Shown here piece after piece: positions 44,873 to 53,723 of a stretch of DNA of 64,000 nt. The stretch covers positions 1-64,000 of the forward strand of contig NZ_JSYM01000003.1 in assembly GCF_000812945.1 (NCBI RefSeq), in the 5' to 3' direction. This DNA comes from Flavobacterium sp. AED (lineage in GTDB: Bacteria; Bacteroidota; Bacteroidia; Flavobacteriales; Flavobacteriaceae). Within the stretch, counting starts at the first letter, position 1; each line of letters starts with the position of its first letter. Below the pieces are notes generated by a model, which did not search any database, was not told the DNA's origin, and saw only the letters and a program-made list of their open reading frames with translations. The translations under genes were made by a program, and so were the position numbers.

Positions 44873-45955
44873 TTAGCATAAAATGGATTCCCACTGTTTT
44901 GAAATAGTCTCTAAAGATAGATGTTCTACACTTTTTGTTGCATTTTTTTTACAAAAATCATATAAAACAATATCGTCAATAAATTGATTCATTGCTTGAG
45001 CAAAAGCCTGTGGATTGTTATTTTCAATTAATAGACCATTATATTCATGCCTAATAACTTCTCGAGGACCCGAATGACAATCCACCGCAATAACGGGAGT
45101 ACCTATAGCTAAAGATTCAATTATAGACAAAGGAAAACCTTCATAATGACTTGTCAAAACTGTAAATTTAGCGAATTGTACCTCTTCAAAAGGATTGCTT
45201 TTAAACGGTAATATTTTAACAAAAGACTGCAATTGCAAAACTTCTATTTTATCTTGAATAAAAAGCAAATCAGCTCCATCACCCATAAGACGCAAATGAT
45301 ACCCTTTTAGAAAAATTTTAGACATTAAAAAAGCTTCTAACATTAAACTGAAATTTTTTGCTTTCTCATCAAATCGCCCAAAAAATAAAATATATTTTTC
45401 AGATTTTAAATCTGTATTTTTCAATTCACTCGTTGAAATATCAAATGAATTATAAATTGTTATGGTATTCTTTAAGTCAAAATTTCGTCTTATTTTCTCT
45501 TCTATCTCTTGAGAAACGCAAATAAGCTTCTCTGCATTTTCATAAAGAATTCTAGACCAAAAAACAGACGAGGGAAAATATTTTTCAAATTTACAATTCT
45601 GGACAACATAATAAATTTTTGCTTTTCCATAAATTTGCTTAGTGATAAGTTCTCTAATCAAATTATTTCTAGTCCTATTATCAATAATAAATTCTATCTT
45701 ATTTTTATTCAAATAGCGATTTAAGAAAAACCCCTTTTTCAATTTATTTAAGAAAAAAAAAGAGTTATTAGATAATTTACCTAAGTTTAACAATTCACCA
45801 CTATACTGATAATCAACATTATCATTTATAATTATTGAATGAACTTCAAAATCTAATTTTTCTAACATAACACTCAACAAAGCAGCAAATCGTTCCGCAC
45901 CACCGCTTCCTAAAGAGGTCGAAACTATGGCTACTTTATTTTTATTTTTAATCAT
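44873..45955 (-). CDS. Family 4 glycosyltransferase
   Basis: The 360-residue GT-B enzyme begins VAIVSTSLGSGGAERFAALL, a typical acceptor-side loop. The C-terminal donor domain has ILFFGRFDEKAKNFSLMLEAF and the EX7E motif SHYEGFPLSIIESLAIGTPVIA. It ends near QWESIL. It is a retaining transferase acting on lipid-linked saccharides at the cytoplasmic face. The start is the ATG at 45955, 21 bp after a predicted TSS from the shared divergent promoter region. Confidence 0.92.
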   Translation of the reverse strand: MIKNKNKVAIVSTSLGSGGAERFAALLSVMLEKLDFEVHSIIINDNVDYQYSGELLNLGKLSNNSFFFLNKLKKGFFLNRYLNKNKIEFIIDNRTRNNLIRELITKQIYGKAKIYYVVQNCKFEKYFPSSVFWSRILYENAEKLICVSQEIEEKIRRNFDLKNTITIYNSFDISTSELKNTDLKSEKYILFFGRFDEKAKNFSLMLEAFLMSKIFLKGYHLRLMGDGADLLFIQDKIEVLQLQSFVKILPFKSNPFEEVQFAKFTVLTSHYEGFPLSIIESLAIGTPVIAVDCHSGPREVIRHEYNGLLIENNNPQAFAQAMNQFIDDIVLYDFCKKNATKSVEHLSLETISKQWESILC

Positions 45956-45973
45956 ATTAATTCAAAAAGTAAA

Positions 45974-45990
45974 TACATTTGTCAAATATA
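45974..45990. promoter_or_regulatory. Face-to-face overlapping -7 boxes between divergent glycosyltransferase genes
   Basis: TACATTTG on the plus strand (45974-45981) and TATATTTG on the minus strand (45990-45983) both match TAnnTTTG and are separated by one base. Together they form a near palindrome centred on ATTTG-T-CAAAT. Neither has an evident TTTG at the -33 distance. Leaders would be about 10 nt (plus) and 20 nt (minus). Confidence 0.5.
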
Positions 45991-45997
45991 CACATAA

Positions 45998-47134
45998 ATG
46001 AAAATTTTACTGGTAAGTGAATACAGCAGATTGCACAACTCTCTCAAAGAAGGTTTAGAAAAATCAGGTCATGAAGTTTATATTCTGGGACATACAGATG
46101 GTTTTAAGGATTTTCCGGTAGATTTTCCATTGGTAAAAAAATGGGATACTGGATTGCTTAAAAAAGCAAAAGTGGCTATATATACCATTTTTGGGTTTGA
46201 TATGAGTTCTTATCTCACCTATCGCCAATTTGAGAAAAACAAAGCAAAATTTACTGGATTTGACGCGGTACAATTAATCAATGAAAACAGTTTTTATTGT
46301 CAATATTTTTTTGAAAAAAAAATACTTGAATTTCTATTTCAAAATAATAAAAAAACGTTTCTATTATCTTCAGGTTATGATTATTTGAATGTAAAATATT
46401 GTTTTGAAAACCCAAACTTCAAATCTGCTATTCAACCATTCTTATCAGGAGAAATAAAGAAAAGTGGGTTCGAAAATATTTTAAAATACAGAACCAAGCC
46501 TTTTGAAAAATTACATCAATTTATCTATTCAAATATACGAGGAATTATCGCTACCGATATGGATTATCATATTCCATTAGCTGGGATTAGTAAGTATTCC
46601 GGTTTGATTCCGAATCCAATAAACACAAAAAAATTAATTTTCCAGCCTTTATCTATTTCGAATAAAATTATTATATTTCACGGAATTAATGAATCAAATT
46701 ATTACAAAAAGGGAAATGATTATTTTGAAAAAGCATTGCATATTATTGAGAAAAAATATGGCAGTAAAGTTGAAATAATTACAACCCGTAATATTCCTTA
46801 TTTGACTTATATTAATTTATACGATAAAGCTCATATTTTACTTGATCAGGCCTATGCAAATGACCAAGGCTATAATGCACTTGAAGCAATGGCGAAAGGA
46901 AAAGTCGTTTTTACTGGAGCTGAAAAAGAATTTAGTAAATACTATAATTTAACCGATAGAGTCTGCATAAATGCTCTACCTGATGTAGATTGTTTAGTAC
47001 GTGAATTGTCATTTTTGATTGAGAATCCAAACGAAATAATAGCGATTGGAAAACGAGCTAGAACCTTTATAGAAAAGGAACATGATTATATAAAAATTGC
47101 TGAACAGTATTTAGAAACTTGGAAATCTAAATAG
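45998..47134 (+). CDS. GT-B type glycosyltransferase
   Basis: The 378-residue product begins KILLVSEYSRLHNSLKEGLEKSGHEV, as in GT-B enzymes, and its C-terminal half has LLDQAYANDQGYNALEAMAKGKVVFTGAEKEF, which corresponds to the EX7E donor-binding region with altered spacing. The middle (GIIATDMDYHIPLAGISKYSGLIPNPIN) fits the interdomain region. It is more divergent than its neighbours and no sugar can be assigned. It is transcribed away from the GT4 gene and converges on the polytopic membrane protein gene. Confidence 0.82.
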   Translation: MKILLVSEYSRLHNSLKEGLEKSGHEVYILGHTDGFKDFPVDFPLVKKWDTGLLKKAKVAIYTIFGFDMSSYLTYRQFEKNKAKFTGFDAVQLINENSFYCQYFFEKKILEFLFQNNKKTFLLSSGYDYLNVKYCFENPNFKSAIQPFLSGEIKKSGFENILKYRTKPFEKLHQFIYSNIRGIIATDMDYHIPLAGISKYSGLIPNPINTKKLIFQPLSISNKIIIFHGINESNYYKKGNDYFEKALHIIEKKYGSKVEIITTRNIPYLTYINLYDKAHILLDQAYANDQGYNALEAMAKGKVVFTGAEKEFSKYYNLTDRVCINALPDVDCLVRELSFLIENPNEIIAIGKRARTFIEKEHDYIKIAEQYLETWKSK

Positions 47135-47182
47135 AATTATAGCCTTAGGGTATGAAAATTTGTCGCTTTTTTTAAATTACAA

Positions 47183-48622
47183 TTATTCAGAAATAATTAA
47201 ATTTGATGGAGTAACGATTACTGTTTTTTTGTAATATTTTGAAATCTCAATATTTTTCCAATTATTTTTATCACTTGTAAGCCCCATAACTTCCGAATTA
47301 TAAATTGTTTTGGGGCAATTGATTAACATTGGAACTTCAATACAACTTTTGTTTGAAGAATTAATAATTAAAAATCTATCTTCTAATTCTTTATCGTATT
47401 TGTAAGCTTTTCCTGAAATTAAATCATAGTAGGCCTCCGAGATTGGGGTTTCGGAAAAAGTAAATAATACTAAAATAATTGTAAAAATATATTTATTGTT
47501 ACTGTGTAAATCTTGGTTAAAATTACTTTTAAAAAAATTTAACAAACAAAAAACAAAATATATGACAAACAGTAAAAAAAAGAAATAAATAGAATTGATA
47601 GCTCTATCTGGTAAAAGATAGTTCTTAGTCCAAAATCCAATAAAAAAACAAGGGAAAAGTATCGTAAAAATCAAGATTAAGCATAAAAAGGGATGAATGA
47701 AAACTCTTTTATCTTTTATTTTATTTAATATTTCATTTAATCTACCACTGTACAAATAAGCTGTCAATAGTATTAGTGGCAACCATTTAATAAAATATTT
47801 AACTAAATAAAAAGCAGTTTTTAAAATCGATAATAACAGATTGTAGCTATTAATTTTAACACCTTCTCTTAACAATCTAACATTATTTCCTGGAGCAACA
47901 ATTACGATAAATGAAAAAACTACAATAATTAAAAGTAAAAGTCTTTCATGAAAATCGATTTTTTTAAAAACAACAAACTTAATCACTACATACCAAATAC
48001 TTAAAAACAGTATTATTAGCATCAATATTTCATTTGAACCTATGGAAGCAATTAAGCAAAGTATGGCTAGGAAAAGATAACTTTTACTTTTGCTCTTTTT
48101 ATATTTTAAAAAAGATATAGAAAAAATTAAAAACAACACAATTCCAAATTGATAACAAATAGAACTTGAATACCAAAAAAAAGCTTGACACATATCCGGT
48201 ATTTGAAGACAAAAAAGAAAAAGAAAAAAACCTAAATCGGAAACAATTGGGAATACTTTTTCTTCTGAAAAAATCAATTTTAAAAACCAATATAAAACTA
48301 TAATAAATAAACAAATTATAATAATTGGATAGAATTTATAAAAGCTAAAATTTATAAAAAAATCAGGATTTATAGTCATAAAACCTACTGAAAAATACCT
48401 CCCTGACCAACCATAATATAAATCAATTTGTGTTTGAATAATTTCTTGCAATGGTCTTTTAAACTCATAATCAAAATCATCAGACCCAGGATTATTAAAA
48501 ACTGAAAGTAACAGTAAGGGTAATAATGTTAGTAAACCTAGAATAATAAAAAGGTATTTGCCGTTAATTTTACTAAATTTCACTAAAGTCATTACAAATA
48601 AGGCTTCTGCTTTTTGAATCAT
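47183..48622 (-). CDS. Polytopic membrane protein, DUF6056/GT-C-like
   Basis: The 479-residue protein has about eleven membrane segments. After the first it shows NNPGSDDFDYEFKRP, a loop with acidic residues like the catalytic loop of GT-C enzymes, and YYGWSGRYFSVGF, the GRY pattern of DUF6056 proteins. A periplasmic C-terminal domain of about 90 residues follows. In a polysaccharide locus it may attach a sugar or phosphate group from a lipid carrier, or act as polymerase; the sequence does not decide. A second in-frame ATG at 48592 is an alternative start. Base composition is even more AT-rich than the neighbours. Confidence 0.75.
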   Translation of the reverse strand: MIQKAEALFVMTLVKFSKINGKYLFIILGLLTLLPLLLLSVFNNPGSDDFDYEFKRPLQEIIQTQIDLYYGWSGRYFSVGFMTINPDFFINFSFYKFYPIIIICLFIIVLYWFLKLIFSEEKVFPIVSDLGFFLFLFCLQIPDMCQAFFWYSSSICYQFGIVLFLIFSISFLKYKKSKSKSYLFLAILCLIASIGSNEILMLIILFLSIWYVVIKFVVFKKIDFHERLLLLIIVVFSFIVIVAPGNNVRLLREGVKINSYNLLLSILKTAFYLVKYFIKWLPLILLTAYLYSGRLNEILNKIKDKRVFIHPFLCLILIFTILFPCFFIGFWTKNYLLPDRAINSIYFFFLLFVIYFVFCLLNFFKSNFNQDLHSNNKYIFTIILVLFTFSETPISEAYYDLISGKAYKYDKELEDRFLIINSSNKSCIEVPMLINCPKTIYNSEVMGLTSDKNNWKNIEISKYYKKTVIVTPSNLIISE

Positions 48623-48712
48623 ATTTTCATCATTTTATTTCCATTCTCTAACTTTTCTGTGAAAAGCCTTTTTATAGTCTTGGTAGAATAGTTAATTGCA
48701 ACATTTTTTCAT

Positions 48713-49987
48713 TCAAATCAAACTCTTTCTAAAATAAACACACAGCACCAATAAATAAACAAAATTATCAAAAGCTTGTGCCATTACTATCCCTTGAATT
48801 CCAAATTCATTAATAAAATAAAGGCTTGAAAAATACAAAACGGTAAGTGAAAATAATTCTGAAATTATAAAGGCTGCAGTTAGCTTTTTTGCAAAAAATT
48901 GATATCCTAAAATCAAAGAAGCCACCTTTAAAACATCACCTAGCAACTGCCAAAAAAACAAAGTCGTAACCGGAAGAAACGCATTAGTAAAAAGTAAATT
49001 AACAATAAAGAAACGCAAAAAATAAATTACCGTTAATCCAATTATAAAAACGGGTAAAATCATTTTATAAAAACTCCAAAACACTTTTTTGGTCTCCAGA
49101 TTATTCTTGGCAACAACTAATTTTGGCAAAAAATAAACACTCAAAATTGTCGTGACAAACAACATATAATAAGTAGAAATTCGGGTTATTGTTTCCCAAA
49201 AACCAGCTTGTTCTAATCCAACAATCGCAATTACATTTTTTCTGATGGCTAAAAAAACTAAAGGTCCCAAAACCGAGGAAACTAGAGCCATCAAAGAATA
49301 CGATGATAAATTCTTTATGATTTTAAAATCAAAATGAGAAAACCGAATTGTTTTAAAAAAATTGATTTTCCTGTTTATAAAATAAAATGTCACGAAAAAT
49401 AACAAAGCCGGCGAAATCACCAACGAAAGTAAAGCCCCCAACGTTTGATAATTGACAATCATACTAATTGACACCAATAACCCAATTGTATTTCCTATTA
49501 TATTAATCCAAATCACTCTTTTGAATTGTCCTAAACCGTTAATTATGGAGAGCAAAAAAACAGAAATCGCATACCAAGGCAAAGCCAATGCTAACGCCCT
49601 AAAAACAAACGGATAATCAAAATTATTCCCAAATATTTCTTTGTTCCAAAATGTGGCAAAAAAATACAAAACGCTACTTAAAACAATAGCAATACCTAAC
49701 AAACTGATAAAAACCGTTGCAACTATCTTCTTAAGCTGATTTTCATTTTTTTCCTCTTCAGCAACGTATTTTATAATTCCGTTTTGAAATCCTAAAGTTG
49801 AAATACTTTCTAATGAAGTTAAAAAATTTCTAAGATTTCCCACCAAAGCCATTCCACTTGGCCCCACAAAAACAGCTAATAATTTTGAAGTTATTAATCC
49901 AATTCCAATTTTTAGAATGACACTTAAACTATTTAAAGATGAAATTTTAAACAGCTGTGTTTTGGTTATTTTTTTTATAAATTCCAA
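48713..49987 (-). CDS. O-antigen/polysaccharide flippase (Wzx family)
   Basis: The 424-residue protein has about twelve membrane segments and belongs to the MOP superfamily; the start LFKISSLNSLSVILKIGIGLITSKLLAVFVGPSGMALVG and the following ESISTLGFQNGIIKYV are typical of O-antigen translocases. It moves undecaprenyl-linked repeat units across the inner membrane. The start codon is TTG one base after the stop of the aminotransferase gene; there is no ATG further up before an in-frame stop. The tight spacing indicates translational coupling with the aminotransferase. Confidence 0.9.
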   Translation of the reverse strand: MEFIKKITKTQLFKISSLNSLSVILKIGIGLITSKLLAVFVGPSGMALVGNLRNFLTSLESISTLGFQNGIIKYVAEEEKNENQLKKIVATVFISLLGIAIVLSSVLYFFATFWNKEIFGNNFDYPFVFRALALALPWYAISVFLLSIINGLGQFKRVIWINIIGNTIGLLVSISMIVNYQTLGALLSLVISPALLFFVTFYFINRKINFFKTIRFSHFDFKIIKNLSSYSLMALVSSVLGPLVFLAIRKNVIAIVGLEQAGFWETITRISTYYMLFVTTILSVYFLPKLVVAKNNLETKKVFWSFYKMILPVFIIGLTVIYFLRFFIVNLLFTNAFLPVTTLFFWQLLGDVLKVASLILGYQFFAKKLTAAFIISELFSLTVLYFSSLYFINEFGIQGIVMAQAFDNFVYLLVLCVYFRKSLI

Positions 49988-49988
49988 T

Positions 49989-51098
49989 TTAATACTTATT
50001 TAAAATTGAAACAATAAAACCCACTTCATCCATTGTCAAAACGGGACTTATAGGCAAACTCAATACTTCATCATGAATTTTTTGGGTAATCGGAAAAGAT
50101 AAATGGTTCCATAATGATAAGGCTTTCTGTTTATGAGGCGGAATTGGATAATGTATTACTGTTTGAATCCCATTTTGGTGTAAATATTGTTGTAACTCAA
50201 GTCTGTTTAGTGTTCGAATCACAAATAAATGAAAAGCATGATTAGATTGCTTCGTTTCTCGCAATGAAACTGTTGGTAGAATTATTTTATCATTATTAAT
50301 TTCAGATAAATAGCGTTTAGCAATTACTCTTCGCTTTTCATTATCAGCGTCTAAATTGGGTAACTTTACATTCAAGAAAGCCGCTTGCAATTCGTCCAGT
50401 CTTGAATTTATACCGATATAATCGTTGAGATATTTCGTTTCTGAACCATAATTCCTAAGTGATTGAATGGTTTTGGCCAATTCGGAATCATTTGTGGTAA
50501 CTGCTCCTCCATCACCTAATGCTCCCAAATTTTTTCCGGGATAAAAACTATACGCTACGCTTGATTTTTGATTTTTGATTTCTGATTGATTTCTGATTGC
50601 GCCATGAGCCTGGGCTGCATCCTCAATAACCAGTAACTCATTTGCAACAGCAATTTCATTTATTGCATCCATTTCAGCCAGTTGCCCGTAAAGATGAACG
50701 ACTAAAATTGCTTTTGTTTTTGAGGTGATTTTTTCTGAAATTAAAGCAGGATTGATGTTGTAGGTTTCCAGCCTTGGCTCGACCAAAACAGGAATTAAAT
50801 CCGCTTGTAAAATAGCTAGAACACTGGCAATGTAAGTGTTTGCAGGAACAATAACTTCATCGCCTTTTTGTAATTTCCCTAATTGTATGTAGGCTTTAAA
50901 AATCAAAACTAAAGCGTCAAAACCATTTCCTGTTCCGATACAATGTTGTGTTCCACAATACTTGGCAAAATTGGTTTCAAATGCTGTGACTTCATTCCCT
51001 AAAATATACCAACCCACTTCTAAAACCGATTTCAATTTTTCTTGAAAAGCGGTTTCATAAGGCTCGTTTATTTTTTTTAAATCAAGAAATGGAATCAT
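49989..51098 (-). CDS. DegT/DnrJ/EryC1 sugar aminotransferase (FdtB/QdtB-like)
   Basis: The 369-residue PLP enzyme adds an amino group to the 3-keto-6-deoxyhexose made by FdtA/QdtA. It has [53 protein letters not shown] and the Schiff-base lysine in [15 protein letters not shown] (Lys189), then [13 protein letters not shown]. Two insert-like stretches are coded by repetitive DNA: residues 169-180 ([12 protein letters not shown]) and 278-286 (SLRETKQSN). The ATG overlaps the upstream acyltransferase stop by four bases (ATGA). Both inserts are in loops, so activity may be kept. Confidence 0.93.
   Translation of the reverse strand: MIPFLDLKKINEPYETAFQEKLKSVLEVGWYILGNEVTAFETNFAKYCGTQHCIGTGNGFDALVLIFKAYIQLGKLQKGDEVIVPANTYIASVLAILQADLIPVLVEPRLETYNINPALISEKITSKTKAILVVHLYGQLAEMDAINEIAVANELLVIEDAAQAHGAIRNQSEIKNQKSSVAYSFYPGKNLGALGDGGAVTTNDSELAKTIQSLRNYGSETKYLNDYIGINSRLDELQAAFLNVKLPNLDADNEKRRVIAKRYLSEINNDKIILPTVSLRETKQSNHAFHLFVIRTLNRLELQQYLHQNGIQTVIHYPIPPHKQKALSLWNHLSFPITQKIHDEVLSLPISPVLTMDEVGFIVSILNKY
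50245..50267 (-). repeat. In-frame copy of the TCATTGCGAG/GAAGCAATC repeat
   Basis: On the coding strand TCATTGCGAGAAACGAAGCA (then ATC) matches the dispersed bacterial repeat TCATTGCGAGGAACGAAGCA with one base change. It codes SLRETKQSN within the aminotransferase, between ILPTV and HAFHLFVIR. The arms ATTGCG/GAAGCAAT pair partly. Confidence 0.6.
50561..50600 (-). repeat. Short-word tandem tract inside the aminotransferase gene
   Basis: Several direct copies of a 7-10 base word (AATCAAAA / AATCAGAA on the coding strand) code for [12 protein letters not shown]. The same style of tract is otherwise seen in intergenic DNA of this window. Confidence 0.5.
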
Positions 51099-52096
51099 TT
51101 AGTAAATATATTTTTTGATTTAGTAAAAAAAGAATCCAGCTTAACATAACTAGCCGTTTCCACTTCGTAAAAATCGTGTATTATGGTACTCGCTCCAAAG
51201 CTTTCTTTCCAATACGACAAGCCTTCATTCAATTTTTTTCCTTGTGATTCATTTGAAATTCCGAAATCAAAAAATCGCTTATTAGCAAATGTTGCTGTAA
51301 TCAAAAAATGATACAAAAAGTCTAAACTCCCCAGATTTTCATCAATTTCATATTTAGAAATGTATTGGCAATGCGCAACAGTTTCAGTTTCGAAAACAGT
51401 GGTTCCCGCAACAATTTCACCATTATGATATACATTAAATTGCCTGATATTGGTGGGAAAAAGACTTTTCAAAACCTTGATTTCTTCTAAAGAGTGAACG
51501 GGTTTTGCGCCATGTTTCTCGTCTAAATTTGGAATTAATATTTTGTCCCAAAAGGATTCAAAATCAGTTTCTTCTTTGATTATCAATCCCTTTGTTTTAC
51601 CTTTTTGAACCCCTCGTTTTCTAATTTTTGAAAAAACATATTGCTGAGATAAATCAATTACTGATAAACTATCTCTTCTAACTAATTGGGCTTCCGCCAA
51701 AAACAAAGCATACTGAATTTCCTCTGCAGGTTTACAATGATAAATAGATGGAATCGTTTTTAGATGCAATTTTTCAATTCCATTAGCTTCCAAAAACAAC
51801 AAAACAGCCCTAAAGGCATTAATTACTGTTGTCAATTTAGACTCCTCATTATAAACCAATCCACCGTAAGTCAATCCTTGATGTGAAAAAATTTCATTTC
51901 CCACTTTATTTGAGGGCAAAACCGCAACTACCTTTTCATCTTCAAAAATCATCAACGAGAAATCCTGGAATCGATTCTTATGATATTCCATAAAATCACG
52001 ATGAAATAAGAAAGTAGCATTTTTGGCTTGACCAATAAAGGCATTCCAATTTTCATAATCACTTTCTTGATATTGTTTAACGGAATAATTTTTCAC
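51095..52096 (-). CDS. GNAT/FemAB-like N-acyltransferase
   Basis: Start is GTG. The 333-residue protein has an N-terminal half with [23 protein letters not shown] and a C-terminal GNAT-type domain ([60 protein letters not shown]) as in the FemAB/acetyltransferase-6 type. Its stop overlaps the start of the sugar aminotransferase gene by four bases, so it most likely acylates the new 3-amino group. Usual fdt or qdt loci instead carry a left-handed-helix acetyltransferase. Acyl donor unknown. Confidence 0.8.
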   Translation of the reverse strand: MKNYSVKQYQESDYENWNAFIGQAKNATFLFHRDFMEYHKNRFQDFSLMIFEDEKVVAVLPSNKVGNEIFSHQGLTYGGLVYNEESKLTTVINAFRAVLLFLEANGIEKLHLKTIPSIYHCKPAEEIQYALFLAEAQLVRRDSLSVIDLSQQYVFSKIRKRGVQKGKTKGLIIKEETDFESFWDKILIPNLDEKHGAKPVHSLEEIKVLKSLFPTNIRQFNVYHNGEIVAGTTVFETETVAHCQYISKYEIDENLGSLDFLYHFLITATFANKRFFDFGISNESQGKKLNEGLSYWKESFGASTIIHDFYEVETASYVKLDSFFTKSKNIFTK

Positions 52097-52131
52097 CCTT
52101 TGGTTTTAGACTTCGTGAAATTAAGCATTTT

Positions 52132-52734
52132 TTATTTATGTTCTAAAGTAGGCAGATACCACTTGTATTTCACAGCCATCAATCGAACTGAAATGATTAC
52201 TAAAGAAGTGGTCAAGTATAAAACATCATTATCCAAATTCAATTTTCGAAGGAGAAAAAATACAATTCCTCCCAAAATACAAATAGTGGCATAAATTTCT
52301 TTTCTGAAAATAACAGGAATTTCAGTGCATAAAATATCGCGAATAACACCTCCAAAACAGGCCGTCATGGTTCCTAATGCAATACAAATAACCGGATGAA
52401 GTCCAATATTTATTCCTTTTTCAAGTCCAATTAATGTAAAAACGCCTAACCCAATCGTGTCAAATAAAAATAAAGAAGTTCGCAAACGATCGAATTTTTT
52501 TCTAAAAATAATGGCTAAAACAAAGCCCATGATTATTACATAAACGTACTTCAAGTCCAGCATCCATCCAACTGGCGTTCTACCAATCATGATGTCCCGC
52601 AACGTTCCACCACCCACAGCAGTCACAAAAGCAATAATAAAAACGCCAAAAGGATCTAGCTTTTTATTCATCGCAGTCAATGCCCCTGACATGGCAAAAG
52701 CCATCGTACCGATAATATCTAATAGATGAAACAC
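52132..52734 (-). CDS. TRIC-like / UPF0126 membrane protein (YicG family)
   Basis: Start is GTG. The 200-residue protein has seven membrane segments in two related halves. Each half carries the family glycine-arginine motif: TAVGGGTLRDIMIG near residue 40 and ACFGGVIRDILCTEIP near 125. Prokaryotic members form trimeric potassium-permeable channels; some have been linked to glycine transport. It lies 35 bp upstream of the acyltransferase gene on the same strand but is not obviously related to polysaccharide synthesis. Confidence 0.88.
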   Translation of the reverse strand: MFHLLDIIGTMAFAMSGALTAMNKKLDPFGVFIIAFVTAVGGGTLRDIMIGRTPVGWMLDLKYVYVIIMGFVLAIIFRKKFDRLRTSLFLFDTIGLGVFTLIGLEKGINIGLHPVICIALGTMTACFGGVIRDILCTEIPVIFRKEIYATICILGGIVFFLLRKLNLDNDVLYLTTSLVIISVRLMAVKYKWYLPTLEHK

Positions 52735-52883
52735 TTATAATTTAGGATTTAGATTTTTACAAATTTAAAGAAAATACTCCTTATTAACTGTAATAACCGT
52801 ATTTTCTAATACAGCAGATATTGAATTTTAGAATTTAAAAAAAGGTAGTAACTTAGCGACTTAGTAACCAAGCGACTTTTCCA

Positions 52884-53669
52884 TTGAAACAAATTTCTTC
52901 CGTACAAAATCCATTTATAAAATCTTTAGTGTTATTGCAGGAAAAAGCAAAAGCACGCAAACAATCCGGAACATTCTTAATTGAAGGAAATCGTGAAATT
53001 TCGATTGCCATAAAAGGCGGTTACGAAATGGAAACCCTATTGTTTTTACCTGAAATTTGTTCGGAAAATGAAGCTCGTCAATTATCTAAAAGTGCTGACT
53101 TAATAGAAATCAATAAAGAAGTCTATCAAAAACTCGCTTACCGAGATACTACCGAAGGTATTTTGGCTGTGGCCAAAACCAAATCGTTGCAATTATCGGA
53201 TTTGAAATTATCTGAAAACCCATTGATTCTAGTTGCTGAAGCTCCCGAAAAGCCAGGAAATATTGGAGCATTACTTAGAACAGCCGATGCTGCCAATCTG
53301 GATGCCGTGATTATTGCCAACCCAAAAAGTGATTTATACAATCCAAATATTGTACGCTCCAGCGTAGGCTGTTTGTTTACCAATCAAATTGCTACCGGAA
53401 CAACATCAGAGATTATTGCTTTTTTGAAAGAAAGAAAAATCAATTTTTATTGTGCGACTTTGCAAAATTCGACTTCCTATCATACGCAAGATTATACTAC
53501 ACCGACCGCTTTGGTTGTGGGTACAGAAGCAACTGGATTGACCGAAGAATGGCGAAAAGAAGCCACCCAAAATATTATAATTCCAATGCAAGGCGAAATA
53601 GATTCCATGAATGTTTCAGTTGCCGCAGCTATCTTGATTTTTGAAGCCAAAAGACAAAGAGGGTTTTAG
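52884..53669 (+). CDS. TrmH/SpoU family RNA 2'-O-ribose methyltransferase
   Basis: The 261-residue SPOUT enzyme uses SAM to methylate a ribose in rRNA or tRNA. An N-terminal substrate-binding domain (VQNPFIKSLVLLQEKAKARKQ, FLIEGNREI) precedes the knotted domain with PEKPGNIGALLRTADAA, NPNIVRSSVGCLF, VVGTEATGLTEEW and IPMQGEIDSMNVSVAAAILIFEAKRQR. Start is TTG; the conserved N-terminus begins right there and no ATG or GTG lies at a fitting place. The leader (52840-52880) is a repetitive word tract. Exact target nucleotide unknown. Confidence 0.9.
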   Translation: MKQISSVQNPFIKSLVLLQEKAKARKQSGTFLIEGNREISIAIKGGYEMETLLFLPEICSENEARQLSKSADLIEINKEVYQKLAYRDTTEGILAVAKTKSLQLSDLKLSENPLILVAEAPEKPGNIGALLRTADAANLDAVIIANPKSDLYNPNIVRSSVGCLFTNQIATGTTSEIIAFLKERKINFYCATLQNSTSYHTQDYTTPTALVVGTEATGLTEEWRKEATQNIIIPMQGEIDSMNVSVAAAILIFEAKRQRGF

Positions 53670-53723
53670 ACTGCAAAATTTAGATTACAGGTTTCAGATT
53701 TAAAAAAAAGAAAATATAATACT

